Positions 33,442 to 41,988 are shown, counted from the first letter of the stretch. The stretch is DNA of 47,909 nt from an uncultured Christensenellaceae bacterium (GCA_910588425.1 CAJUPM010000005.1:3973-51881); one strand, 5' to 3'. Notes: a model not told the origin generated them from the sequence alone. Numbers and translations: made by a program.

Positions 33442-33458
33442 CTTTTTCTAAATATATC

Positions 33459-33490
33459 GGCTGATGCAGTCATGCGTCAGCTTTTTTTTA
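33459..33490 (+). terminator. Intrinsic terminator of the small gene
   Basis: GCTGATGC-AGTCAT-GCGTCAGC (one mismatch), followed by TTTTTTTTATTTTT. Confidence 0.8.
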
Positions 33491-33494
33491 TTTT

Positions 33495-34260
33495 TCCTAT
33501 GGGGTATGGGGCTTTGACCCATGGCCAAAAAAGCCCTTGCCCTTTTCTCCTTCTCATCTCCTTTTTTCTAGCAATCCAGCCCAAATTATGATATACTTTG
33601 CTATATAAAATGGAAGAGTTTTTCTGCCCCTGCTCAAATTTCCTACTATATTATATACCCGAATGATGGAACGGCAGAATTTTTCAGTCCTGCACGCGCT
33701 CCTGCGGAGGGCACACCCGAATGGCAGGGCGGTGGAATGTGCTATTACCGCACGCGGTGCTGACAGCCAGTTTATCAGAAGGCAAATACTCGCACAGCCT
33801 CTGCCTGCCGCACGCGCTATCTCCGTATGCCGTGCGCAGCATCTCCTGCGGAGGGCGCACCCGAATGGCAGGAATGTGAAATCTGTCAATCCCGCGCACG
33901 AAGCCGGAAGTCAGCCTGCCAGAAAGCACATGCTCGCACAGTTCGTGCTTGCCAAACCTGCTTTCTATCCATCATGCGCACGCCGCACGCGCTTTCTTCC
34001 GCACTACCCCATTATGATAGTAATGGGGTATGGGGCGAAGCCGCACCCGAATGACAGGGCAATGTAGCCTGTCATCTCCGCACACGGCGCTGACAGTCAG
34101 ATCGCCAGAAAGCAAATGCTCGCACAGTTCGTGCTTGCCAAACCTGCTTTCTATCCATCATGCGCCCACCGCGCGCGCTTTCTTCCGCACTACCCCATTA
34201 TGATAATATAGTAAGGGGGTATGGGGCGGAGCCCCATGATTACAAGTAGCCCTTGCCCTT
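33495..34260 (-). repeat. Repeat island upstream of the oriC unwinding region
   Basis: A degenerate minus-orientation hairpin (about 33502-33522), minus-orientation cores starting at 33657, 33716, 33858 and 34045, a half hairpin fused to a core at 34042/34043, and a full minus-orientation hairpin at about 34218-34236. A 60-base segment (TGCTTGCCAAACCTGCTTTC and onward) is repeated at about 33945 and 34130. No gene. Confidence 0.8.
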
Positions 34261-34315
34261 CCCCCTCCCCCTGTCCATATCTTGATGATAACTTTGGGAT
34301 AAGCGGTGCGCAAAG

Positions 34316-34521
34316 CGTGGATAAACGGGAGCGCAGGGCAAAAATGACAGTGCGAAATGAGGCGGCGAGGAGGAGTTATACACAAAACCGGGCAGTTTTC
34401 CACGTTTCAGCCACAGTATTTGGACAGGAATTGCACAATGCGAAGCGCCGAAAAACCGCGGCAGTAAGCCAAAAAATGCGAAACTGACACTATCAACAGC
34501 CCCTACTATTACTACTACTAT
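34316..34521. other. oriC: oriC, unwinding element with DnaA-trio motif
   Basis: Weak DnaA boxes CGTGGATAA (34316-34324) and TTATACACA (34376-34384) are followed by CTATCAACA (34490-34498, seven of nine to consensus). A GC clamp GCCCC (34499-34503) and the trinucleotide run TAC-TAT-TAC-TAC-TAC-TAT (34504-34521) follow at once, then AT-rich DNA. Box, GC cluster and trios in this order match the basal unwinding system described for Bacillus. It ends 37 bases before dnaN. Confidence 0.8.
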
Positions 34522-34558
34522 ATTCTATATTTTATAGGTATCACAAAGGAGAGAACAA

Positions 34559-35659
34559 ATGAAGTTTACCTGCAACAAAGAAGAGCTTGTGAAAGGCATC
34601 AATATCGTCATCCGGGCGGCATATGGAAAATACCAGAAATCCATCCTGGAGTGCATCCACATCATCGCCAGAGACGGGCGGCTGACGCTGGATACCTTCG
34701 ATACCACCACGGCCATCAAAACGACGATTTATGCGGAAGTGGGCGAGCCGGGGCAGACGGCCATTCCGGCGCGGATTTTCTACGATATCGTCTCCAAGTT
34801 CCCGGCGGGGGAAATCTGCTTTGAGCGGGAAGGCTCGACGATTCTCGTCAAAGGGGAAAACAGCAAGGCCAGCCTGCAGGAGATGGATGCCGAGCAGTTC
34901 CCCTCTTTCCCGGCGCTGGAGGGTGAGCAGCTCACGATTAACCGGCGGGTTTTCCGGGAGATGGTGGACAAGACGGCCTTTTCGGCTTACATCGGCGAGG
35001 ACAAGCCGATTTTCACCGGCCTGCTTTTTGAGACAGACCCGGATGCCGGCAGGATTCACGTGGTGGGCATAGACGGAATCCGTCTGGCCAAAAACTCCGC
35101 GCCCATCTCGTGCAAAGAGAAGATTCGGGCCATCGTCCCGGCCAAAACGCTCAAAGAGGCTTCCCGCATCATCGGCGACGAGGACAGCGATATCAGCCTG
35201 TATTTTTCCCAGAGCGTCTGCTTCATCACCTGCGAGGATACCATCATCTATACCCGCCTGCTGGACGGCGAATTCATGAACTACGAGAGCATCATCCCCC
35301 GGGAGTATAAGACCCGGGTGCGCATCGAGGGCAAGATGATTGCCAGAAGCCTGGAGCTGATGCTGGTGCTGGCCAAGGAGGACGGCAGCAACCTGATTCG
35401 CATGGAGATTGGCAACTCTTCGCTCAAACTGGGTTCGGCATCCGAATACGGCGCGGCGCAGGACGAAGTGCCCATTTTCATGGAGGGCGAGGTGCTCAAA
35501 ATCGCGTTCAACGCCAAGTATCTGCTGGACGTTTTCCGGGTGGTGGAGGACAGGGAGGTATTCATGGAGTTCGACAGCCGCCTCAAGCCCTGCGTCATCC
35601 GCCCCATCGAGGGCGACAAGTTCCTCTATCTCGTGGTGCCCGTCAACGTGGCTTCCTAG
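34559..35659 (+). CDS. dnaN: DNA polymerase III sliding clamp, beta subunit
   Basis: A 366-residue ring-forming clamp that tethers polymerase to DNA. It opens MKFTCNKEELVKGINIVIRA and ends with the C-terminal cleft region MEFDSRLKPCVIRP, then YLVVPVNVAS, as expected for three clamp domains. Length is standard. AAAGGAGAG lies about seven bases before the start. It is separated from dnaA by 2.35 kb, much more than usual. A sense hairpin module follows the stop codon. Confidence 0.96.
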   Translation: MKFTCNKEELVKGINIVIRAAYGKYQKSILECIHIIARDGRLTLDTFDTTTAIKTTIYAEVGEPGQTAIPARIFYDIVSKFPAGEICFEREGSTILVKGENSKASLQEMDAEQFPSFPALEGEQLTINRRVFREMVDKTAFSAYIGEDKPIFTGLLFETDPDAGRIHVVGIDGIRLAKNSAPISCKEKIRAIVPAKTLKEASRIIGDEDSDISLYFSQSVCFITCEDTIIYTRLLDGEFMNYESIIPREYKTRVRIEGKMIARSLELMLVLAKEDGSNLIRMEIGNSSLKLGSASEYGAAQDEVPIFMEGEVLKIAFNAKYLLDVFRVVEDREVFMEFDSRLKPCVIRPIEGDKFLYLVVPVNVAS

Positions 35660-36514
35660 GGGCGAGGGGTTAAGGGAAAAGGTCAAGGGCGATGGGTAAA
35701 CATGGGGCTCCGCCCCATACCCAATTACTTGGTATGGGTAAATGATAGGGTAAGGGGGCTTGCCCTCATGGCTAAGGGTAGCTTTTATCGCACAGTTTGT
35801 GCGAGCATTTGCTCACTGGCAAAATGACTGCCGGCGGCGCGTACGGAAACGGCAGTTCCCGCATTTTTATCATTCGGGTGCGGCCAAGCTCCATATCCCC
35901 TGACTTATAAGAATTGGGACAGCGCAGGAAGAAAGTTTGTGCGCCGGGCAGAAAACGGGAGAGCATCCGCCCTTTGACAAAATGATTGACAGCTTCGCAT
36001 GCAGGACTGACAATTTTCACCGTCTTATCAATCGGGTACGCCCTCTGACTGGCCGGTTATCGGCACCGCGTGCGAAACTGGAAGATTTTACTATCCTGCC
36101 ACTCGGGTGTAGCTTCGCGTGCATTCCTGCCAGTTTGCGCATTCCTATCAATTGGGTATAAAAGTCGGGGATATGGGAGCTGTGCCCCCATGGCTAAGAG
36201 CGGCCCTTATCGCACGATATGAGAGAGCATGTGCCATCTGACAGAACGATTTTAAGCGACGCGTGCGGAATAAACAGGTTTCACATTCCTGTCAATCGGA
36301 TATTGCCCTCCGCAGGAGGTGCTGCGCACGGCATGCGGAGGCGGCACGAGCGGTAAGCACAAACTGTGCGAGCATGTGCTCTCTGGCAAAATAGCTTTCA
36401 GCTCCGCATGCAGGGCAAGCACGATATGAGAGAGCATGTGCCATCTGACAGAACGATTTTCAGCGCCGCGTGCAGAATAATCAGGTTTTACATTCCCTTC
36501 ATTCGGGTATAGAA
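35660..36514. repeat. Repeat island between dnaN and recF
   Basis: A plus-orientation hairpin CATGGGGC-TCC-GCCCCATA (about 35700) follows dnaN. Plus-orientation cores end near 35878 (fused to a half hairpin), 36037, 36115 and 36160. A minus-orientation hairpin lies near 36170-36192, and further plus-orientation cores run up to 36510. The final edge CATTCGGGTATAGAA touches the recF start codon. No gene. Confidence 0.78.
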
Positions 36515-37597
36515 ATGAGAATACGGAAAATCGCCCTGAAAGACTTTCGCGGGTTTTCCCGGCTGGAGCTAGATGGCTTTTCAAAGAAAGTCAATGTGCT
36601 CATCGGAAAAAACGCCCAGGGTAAAACCAACTTCATCGAGAGCATCAACTATCTCTCCTGCGGGAAATCCTTCAGGGGCGCTTCTGGTGCGCAGATGGTG
36701 CGGGAAGGCTGCGAGATTTGCGGCATTCGGGCGGAGTATTCCAAAAAAAGCCACAATGGGAAGGTGGAAGTTGTCCTGCAAAAGGACGGCAGGCGCAGCA
36801 TCAAGGTGAACGGCCTGCCCGCCCGGCGCATGGCCGAGCTGATGGGCGTGGCCAACTCCATCGTGTTCGCGCCCGAGGATTTGCAGACGGTCAAGGGCTC
36901 GCCCCAGCTTAGGCGGCGGCTGATGGATATCGAGATTTCCAAGATGCGCACGGCCTACTACCTGGAACTGCAAAAATACTACACGATTTTAAAGAGCAAG
37001 AACAAGATTTTGAAGGCGCAGAAGATAGACGACGCCCTGCTCTTAGTATATAACGAGGCGCTTTGCCAGAGCGCGGAGTATATCATGAAAAAGCGCGAGG
37101 CGTTTTTGGCCAAGCTGGAGCAGGCGGCCGGGGAGATTTTCTCGTTTTTGGCGGGCGGCGAGGAGCTGGCCATCCGCTACCGTGCCTGCGCCGAGCTGGG
37201 GCATCTGCCGGACAGCATCGCTTTCAAACTGCAGTCGGCCGAGCGCCGGGAGAAGGAACTGCACACGGCCATGGTCGGCCCGCACCGGGAGGATTTGGAG
37301 ATTTTAATCAACGGCAGGGACGCCCGGCTCTATGCTTCCCAGGGGCAGCAGCGCACGGCCATGCTGGCCATCAAGCTTGGGTGCGCGAAAATCGCCCAGG
37401 AGGCCACGGGCGAGGCGCCGATTTTGCTGCTGGACGACGTTTTTTCCGAGCTGGATATTGGGCGGCGGGAGCGGTTGCTTTCGCTGACCGGCGAGAATCA
37501 GGTTTTTATCACGGCGACAGACGCCGCGGGCGTGGAGGGGTTCGCCGGGGTGCAGTTTTTCCGCGCGGAGAACCATCAGATTGCCCCGGTAGGATGA
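36515..37597 (+). CDS. recF: DNA replication and repair protein RecF
   Basis: A 360-residue SMC-like ATPase that loads RecA at gaps. It begins MRIRKIALKDFRGFSRLELD, with Walker A GKNAQGKTN at about 31-39, the signature block QGQQRTAMLAIKLG and Walker B LLLDDVFSELD. I chose the ATG at 36515 since it gives the family N-terminus. No Shine-Dalgarno sequence is visible, because a repeat core ends five bases upstream. gyrB does not follow; instead there are repeats, small RNAs and tRNAs. Confidence 0.95.
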   Translation: MRIRKIALKDFRGFSRLELDGFSKKVNVLIGKNAQGKTNFIESINYLSCGKSFRGASGAQMVREGCEICGIRAEYSKKSHNGKVEVVLQKDGRRSIKVNGLPARRMAELMGVANSIVFAPEDLQTVKGSPQLRRRLMDIEISKMRTAYYLELQKYYTILKSKNKILKAQKIDDALLLVYNEALCQSAEYIMKKREAFLAKLEQAAGEIFSFLAGGEELAIRYRACAELGHLPDSIAFKLQSAERREKELHTAMVGPHREDLEILINGRDARLYASQGQQRTAMLAIKLGCAKIAQEATGEAPILLLDDVFSELDIGRRERLLSLTGENQVFITATDAAGVEGFAGVQFFRAENHQIAPVG

Positions 37598-38115
37598 GGG
37601 GAAAAGGGTCAAGGTCAAGGGCTATTGGTAATCATGGGGCCAATGCCCCCATCCCCCTTACTATATGATTAGGATGGGATAGCGTGGGAAGAGGGTCTGT
37701 GCGGCGAAATGGATTATGTGCGAGCATGTGCTTTCTGCCAAACCGACTTTCGGCTTCGCGTGCAGAATTGACAGATTTGGCTGTCCTGTCAATCGGGCGA
37801 GGAAAAGCGGCGGGCAGAGAACGGGAGAGCATTTGCTTTCTGACAAACCGACTTCCGGCTTTGTGTGCCGAAATCGGAAGATTTAGCCGCTCCATCATTC
37901 GTGTATAGAAAGGCTTCGCGTGCGGCACTGGCAGGTTTTGCCGTCCCGCCATTCGGGTATCGCCCTCCGCAGGAGTGTGCGAGCATGTGCTCACTGGCAG
38001 GCTGGCCTCCAGCGCCGTGTGCGGAACTGACAGGTTCTGCTGCCCTATCATTCGGGTGTAGCTTCGCGTGCAGAACTGATACTTTTCACTGCCCTATCAA
38101 TCGGGGTATGTTTCC
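37598..38115 (+). repeat. Repeat island downstream of recF
   Basis: AAGGTCAAGGGC hexamers and a plus-orientation hairpin (about 37633-37653) follow recF in sense. Plus-orientation cores follow, ending near 37796, 37904, 37957, 38056 and 38105, with the CGCCCTCCGCAGGAG linker near 37965. No gene. Confidence 0.82.
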
Positions 38116-38127
38116 GGGGAAATAGAA

Positions 38128-38136
38128 TGTGGATAA
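38128..38136 (-). other. DnaA box downstream of recF
   Basis: A perfect TGTGGATAA (reverse complement of TTATCCACA) in an AT-rich stretch. A single site, 90 bases before the small-RNA promoter. It could regulate that promoter or titrate DnaA. Confidence 0.6.
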
Positions 38137-38217
38137 CTTTTTATAAAAACGGCTGAAAATGCGGAGTTTTGCCGCGGTGCAATCACATTGTGTGCAAAAA
38201 AGTGCAGAGCGCGGGCG

Positions 38218-38246
38218 TTGACATCTGAAAAAAATATTGCTATAAT
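38218..38246 (+). promoter_or_regulatory. Consensus promoter of the tandem small RNAs
   Basis: TTGACA (38218-38223), a 17-bp spacer and TATAAT (38241-38246), a perfect sigma-A promoter. The expected start is near 38252, the first base of the conserved CACGGC. Confidence 0.9.
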
Positions 38247-38251
38247 AACCT

Positions 38252-38357
38252 CACGGCGTTACCCAAAGCAGAGCTTTGGACGCCTGAGAGGCTATTGAAC
38301 CATGCGCGGTGCTGCGCTTCGCCGCACCGCGAAAAGAAGAAGCAAGCTGACGCTTGC
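38252..38357 (+). ncRNA. Structured small RNA, tandem copy 1
   Basis: About 106 nt in three helices. GGCGT/ACGCC with a TAC bulge encloses CCAAAGC-AGA-GCTTTGG. A conserved linker GAGAGGCTATTGAACC follows. Then come CGCGGTGC/GCACCGCG with loop TGCGCTTCGCC, and GCAAGC-TGAC-GCTTGC. It has no open frame of note. Copies at 38381 and 7153 keep the linker and the pairing but change stem bases on both sides. The family is not recognised. Confidence 0.78.
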
Positions 38358-38380
38358 CCTTGATCATGCTATAATAACCT

Positions 38381-38484
38381 CACGGCATTACCAGAAGCGA
38401 AGCTTCGGATGCCTGGGAGGCTATTGAACTGCGCGTTGCTGTGCTTCGCCGCAATGCAAAATAGGAAGCAAACCAAAGGTTTGC
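38381..38484 (+). ncRNA. Structured small RNA, tandem copy 2
   Basis: It starts 129 bases after copy 1, with its own TATAAT (38370-38375). Helices are GGCAT/ATGCC, a GAAGC/GCTTC inner stem, a GTTGC/GCAAT-type middle stem and GCAAACC-AAA-GGTTTGC. Compared with copy 1 these carry compensatory changes. A third, degenerate start (TATCAT, then CACGGCGTTTGCC) follows at 38509 and leads into the tRNA genes. Confidence 0.76.
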
Positions 38485-38564
38485 CTTTATGCAGTATCAT
38501 AACCTCATCACGGCGTTTGCCATAGGTGTTGCGCCAGGCGCGGCCCTATTCTTTGCCCCGATGC

Positions 38565-38653
38565 GGAGAGGTGTCCGAGGGGTTTAAGGAGCTGGTCTTG
38601 AAAACCAGTGATACCGAAAGGTACCGTGGGTTCGAATCCCACCTTCTCCGCCA
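38565..38653 (+). tRNA. tRNA-Ser (anticodon UGA)
   Basis: The acceptor stem GGAGAGG pairs with CTTCTCC. The anticodon stem CTGGT/ACCAG holds loop CTTGAAA (UGA). A long variable arm, T arm GTGGG-TTCGAAT-CCCAC and encoded CCA complete a type II tRNA. It reads UCA and related serine codons. Confidence 0.97.
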
Positions 38654-38708
38654 TTTTTTTCGGAGCAGGCAGGATGCTGCGGCAGTAAAATAAATATGTG
38701 TTTGATTC

Positions 38709-38801
38709 GGAGATGTACCCAAGTTGGCCGAAGGGGCTCCCCTGCTAAGGGAGTAGGATGCGTGAAGCGTCGCGAGAGTTCAAATCTCTCCATCTCCGCC
38801 A
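38709..38801 (+). tRNA. tRNA-Ser (anticodon GCU)
   Basis: The acceptor stem GGAGATG pairs perfectly with CATCTCC. The anticodon stem CTCCC/GGGAG holds loop CTGCTAA (GCU). It has a long variable arm, T arm GAGAG-TTCAAAT-CTCTC and encoded CCA. It reads AGC and AGU. Confidence 0.97.
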
Positions 38802-38826
38802 CGTCGCGATGGACTTCGCGATTATG

Positions 38827-38857
38827 ATCCCGCTCGGATAAACCGAGCGGGATTTTC
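38827..38857 (+). terminator. Terminator after the tRNA genes
   Basis: ATCCCGCTCGG-ATAAA-CCGAGCGGGAT, a perfect 11-bp stem, followed by TTTTC. Confidence 0.88.
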
Positions 38858-39280
38858 AATCGTTGCGTCATCGCTCCTTTTCCGCAAAAAAGCACGCTCC
38901 CATCGGCTAAGAGCTTGCAAGCGCGCCCTCTTAACGCCGATTCGGTCGCTACCACTTTTTTGCGGTTTATGCGCCTACAGCGCGTATGAATGACGAAACA
39001 ACAGTTCAATTTCGGTGGGTTACTCCACGTCGGAGCAAGCTATGTATCGCTTGCTCCGATTTTTTATTTCTATAAATAATTGTCTATTCTCCTTTATAAT
39101 TACAAAATATCCGTAAGTTTCACAAAATTTTATCTTTTTATCGCCTTATTCCGGCCTTTCTGCAAAGAAAGTACATTCGCAGTTTTTTAGTCTGCGGGCT
39201 ATTTTGCAGAATGTGTGTTTCTTTTCCTCGCTTGACATCTCCCCCCTCTTTCATTAGAATATCTCTTGGCGCTCCTGCGG
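38858..39280. other. Gene-free stretch after the tRNAs, with one terminator
   Basis: No confident gene. A strong stem-loop CGGAGCAAGC/GCTTGCTCCG followed by ATTTTTTATTT lies at 39031-39070. On the minus strand a 30-codon frame (MSSEEKKHTFCKIARRL and on; about 39144-39236) has a purine-rich leader and three cysteines but nothing else to support it. The AT-rich part 39060-39240 contains none of the window's repeats. Confidence 0.5.
39031..39070 (+). terminator. Intrinsic terminator
   Basis: Ten-bp stem CGGAGCAAGC/GCTTGCTCCG with loop TATGTATC, followed by ATTTTTTATTT. It may be a backup terminator for the tRNA transcript. Confidence 0.8.
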
Positions 39281-40211
39281 AGGGCACACCCGAATGAAGA
39301 GAATGCAGAACCTGCCAATACCGCACGCGCCGTTGGTAATTAGTTTGTCAGAAATCAAATGCTCTCCTGTTTTTGCGGAGCACGCACCCGATTGATAGGG
39401 CGGTGAAATGTGCTATCGCCGCACACGCCGCCGAAAGCCAGCCAACCAGAAAGCAAATGCTCTTTCATGCTCTGCCCTGCACGCGGAGCTCTACCCGAAT
39501 GGCAGAACGCAAGAACCTTTTATGTTTGTCCGCGCCGCTGCACCCGAATGATGGGAATGCAGAAACTGCCATTGCCGTACACGGTGCTGGAAGCCAGTCT
39601 ACCAGAAAGCAAATGCTCTCCCATTCTCTGCCAGCCGCACTCGAATGATGGGGCGGTGAAAATTGCTATCGCTGTACCCGAATGATGGGAATGTGGAACC
39701 TGCCATTGCCGCACACGGTGCTGGCAGTCAGCTTGTCAGAAATCACATGCTCTCCCGTTTTTTTACGGAACACGCACCCGAATGGCAGGGCGGCAAAACC
39801 TGCTGGTTCCGCTCACGCTGCTGAAAATCATTCTGTCAATCAGCGCATGCCAGCACATTTTCTGCTTATCGAGCCTACTTTCTATCCATACTGTTTGTGT
39901 GCGCCGCGCTGATGGCCGGTTTGCCAGAGAGCAAATGCTCTCCCGTCCTCTGCCAGCCGCACAAAATCCATTCCCGCACTATCCCATTTATTATCCCTAG
40001 TAAGGGGGTATGGGGGCTTGCCCCCATGATTAAGAAAAGCCCTTGACCTTAACGGGGCTTGCCCCCATGATTAAGAAAAGCCCTTGACCTTAACGGGGCT
40101 TGCCCCCATGGCTAAGAGTGGCCCTTGACCTTAACGGAGCTTGCCCCATGGCTAAGAATGGCCCTTGACCTTGAACTTGACCTTTCCCCTATCAGAACAG
40201 AAGGAGATAGA
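39281..40211 (-). repeat. Repeat island upstream of the amidohydrolase, with a hairpin tandem array
   Basis: Minus-orientation cores start near 39288, 39385, 39494, 39541, 39642, 39679 and 39775. After a full hairpin at about 40007-40027 the unit CGGGGCTTGCCCCCATG-N6-GAAAAGCCCTTGACCTTAA is repeated about four times up to 40180, with a period near 44 bp. The last hexamers (CTTGACCTTGAACTTGACC) are 20 bases from the ribosome-binding site. The orientation is antisense to the gene that follows. Confidence 0.8.
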
Positions 40212-41036
40212 ATGAACGCATATCAAAACGGCAAAAAAATCGACTGCCATACGCATATCTACAACGAGCAAATCCGCGCCGAGTATTTTTCCCGGACGAG
40301 CGGCTATGCCATCGTCATGCAGCTTCCAGAGCGCATCCTGGCCAACCCAGACTGCGCCAAAACCGTCATGAGCGACCCGCGGCTGTTCCTCTGCCCCTGC
40401 ATCGACTTAAAACAGCCCATCCCGCCCCAGCTGGCGGCAATAGAGCCGAATCTGGAAAAGCACAAAGTTGTGGGCCTGAAGATTTACCTGACGTATCAGC
40501 AGGGCCGGGCCAGCGACGAGGCCCTCCTGCCGGCCTACGAGTTCGCCAAAAAGCACAGCCTCTCGGTCACCTTCCATACCGGCCTTTGCTCGCTGGTGCT
40601 GCCCTCAGACGGCGATATGGAGGGCTCGGACGCGCGCTATATCGGAAAAGTTGCCCAGAAGTTCCCGGAAGTCAACTTCATCATCGCGCATATGGACGAC
40701 CCCCGGTTTACCGACTGCATCCGCATCGTCTCCCAGCATGAAAACCTGTTTACGGATTTCTCGGGCGCCTACGAGACGGGCACCAAAGAGGGCGGCGACG
40801 TGGCCGGGGCGATTGCGACGTTCGCCGCGGCCATCCACTCCCAGCCGGGCATGGCGCGCAAGATTCTCTACGGGACGGATTTCTGCCCGCCCATCAACCT
40901 GGGCCAGCTGGCCGAATACGACCAGACCATCGAGGAGATTTTCCCAGAAAAGGATTTTTCTGCCATTTATTGCGAAAACTGCCTGCGGGCCTTCCCGCGG
41001 CTCAAAAAATACCTCAAGGAAAGTGATTTGCTATGA
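40212..41036 (+). CDS. Metal-dependent amidohydrolase (Amidohydro_2 type)
   Basis: A 274-residue TIM-barrel hydrolase. The metal motif D-C-H-T-H (KKIDCHTHIYN, about 8-18) opens the barrel. Further ligands are likely in TFHTGL, FIIAHMDDPRF and the final YGTDF, whose Asp is catalytic in this superfamily. The substrate is unknown. The start is supported by AAGGAG, with seven bases between it and ATG. Its stop codon overlaps the PnuC-like gene by four bases (ATGA), which ties the enzyme to a transporter for nicotinamide riboside or a related compound. Confidence 0.82.
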   Translation: MNAYQNGKKIDCHTHIYNEQIRAEYFSRTSGYAIVMQLPERILANPDCAKTVMSDPRLFLCPCIDLKQPIPPQLAAIEPNLEKHKVVGLKIYLTYQQGRASDEALLPAYEFAKKHSLSVTFHTGLCSLVLPSDGDMEGSDARYIGKVAQKFPEVNFIIAHMDDPRFTDCIRIVSQHENLFTDFSGAYETGTKEGGDVAGAIATFAAAIHSQPGMARKILYGTDFCPPINLGQLAEYDQTIEEIFPEKDFSAIYCENCLRAFPRLKKYLKESDLL

Positions 41037-41746
41037 AACAGTTTCTGAAATCTTTTACGCCCTACCAAATCGGCTATCTGCTCGTTGTATTTTTGCTGAC
41101 GGCGCTGTTCATCATCTTCCTGCCCGACCTCATGCTGGACGACATGAGCAACACGCTGGTAGTCGTCTGCTCGGTAGTCGCGACGCTGGCCAACCCGCTC
41201 TGCGAGCTGCTCATCTCCAAGCAGAGCAAGTGGAACTTCATGGTGGATATCTTCTTCATCGAGCTCCCCGAGCTGGTCATTTGCCTGGCCATGGGCTGGT
41301 ATACCATCGCTATCGTTACCCTGCTGTTCTGGATTCCCATCGATATTTTCAGCTTCCGGCAGTGGACGCGCCATCCCGACAGCCAGGAGCAGGAGCTGAC
41401 CGTCGTCAAGCGGCTTTCCTGGAAGCAGGGGGCGCTGGCAGTTCTGGCGATTCTGGCCTTCGGTTTTGGCGTGGGCTATCTGATTTCCATGCTGCCCGGC
41501 GCGGCGGATTCGTATCTGGATGCGCTCTCGGCGGCATTCGGCATGGCCAACGGCATTTTGCTGCTGCTGCGCTACAGCGAGCAGTGGTATGCGTGGTTTA
41601 TCACGCTGGTGCTCTACGCGGTTTTGTACATCTCTTCCGGGACGTATATCATGCTCATCACCGTTGCCGCCATGCTGGTCAACACTTGCTACGGTTTTAC
41701 TAGGTGGCTGATTTACACCAAGAAGCACGCCGGGCTGGAGGGGTAA
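41033..41746 (+). CDS. pnuC: PnuC-family nicotinamide riboside (or vitamin) transporter
   Basis: A 237-residue membrane protein with about seven hydrophobic segments. The PnuC pattern is visible in ANPLCELLISKQSKWNF, LVICLAMGWYTIAIV and the C-terminal MANGILLLLRYSEQWYAWF, then the last helix ending YGFTRWLIYTKK. PnuC proteins are facilitators for nicotinamide riboside; relatives carry thiamine or riboflavin. Specificity cannot be read here. It is translationally coupled to the amidohydrolase. A sense hairpin module follows its stop codon. Confidence 0.78.
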   Translation: MKQFLKSFTPYQIGYLLVVFLLTALFIIFLPDLMLDDMSNTLVVVCSVVATLANPLCELLISKQSKWNFMVDIFFIELPELVICLAMGWYTIAIVTLLFWIPIDIFSFRQWTRHPDSQEQELTVVKRLSWKQGALAVLAILAFGFGVGYLISMLPGAADSYLDALSAAFGMANGILLLLRYSEQWYAWFITLVLYAVLYISSGTYIMLITVAAMLVNTCYGFTRWLIYTKKHAGLEG

Positions 41747-41988
41747 GGCCAAGGGCGATTCTTAAACATGGGGGCAAGCCCCCATACCCCCTCACTTATC
41801 ATAATGGGATAGTGCGGGGATGGATTTTGTGCGGCGGGCAGAGCATGGGAGAGCATGTGCTTTCTGGCAAACCGGTTAGCAGCGGCGCGTGCAGAGCTGG
41901 CAATTTCCACTGTCCCAGCATTCGGGTATAGCCCTCCGCAGGAGCGTGTGCAGAATTGACAGATTCCACAGCCCCATCATTCGGGTAT
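41747..41988 (+). repeat. Hairpin module and two cores after pnuC
   Basis: AAGGCCAAGGGC and the hairpin CATGGGGGC-AA-GCCCCCAT (about 41768-41787) follow the stop codon. Two plus-orientation cores end near 41930 and 41987, joined by GCCCTCCGCAGGAGCG. Confidence 0.83.

Noticed and set aside
38584..39009. Minus-strand frame of 141 codons ending GGEGGIRTHGTFRYHWFSRPAP
   Set aside because: It is antisense to both tRNA-Ser genes. The GEGGIRTHG string is a well-known false protein made from tRNA-Ser sequence.
39138..39326. Minus-strand frame of 62 codons near 39.2 kb
   Set aside because: Its first part is a translated repeat. Only a 30-codon internal frame has a possible ribosome-binding site, too little to call a gene.
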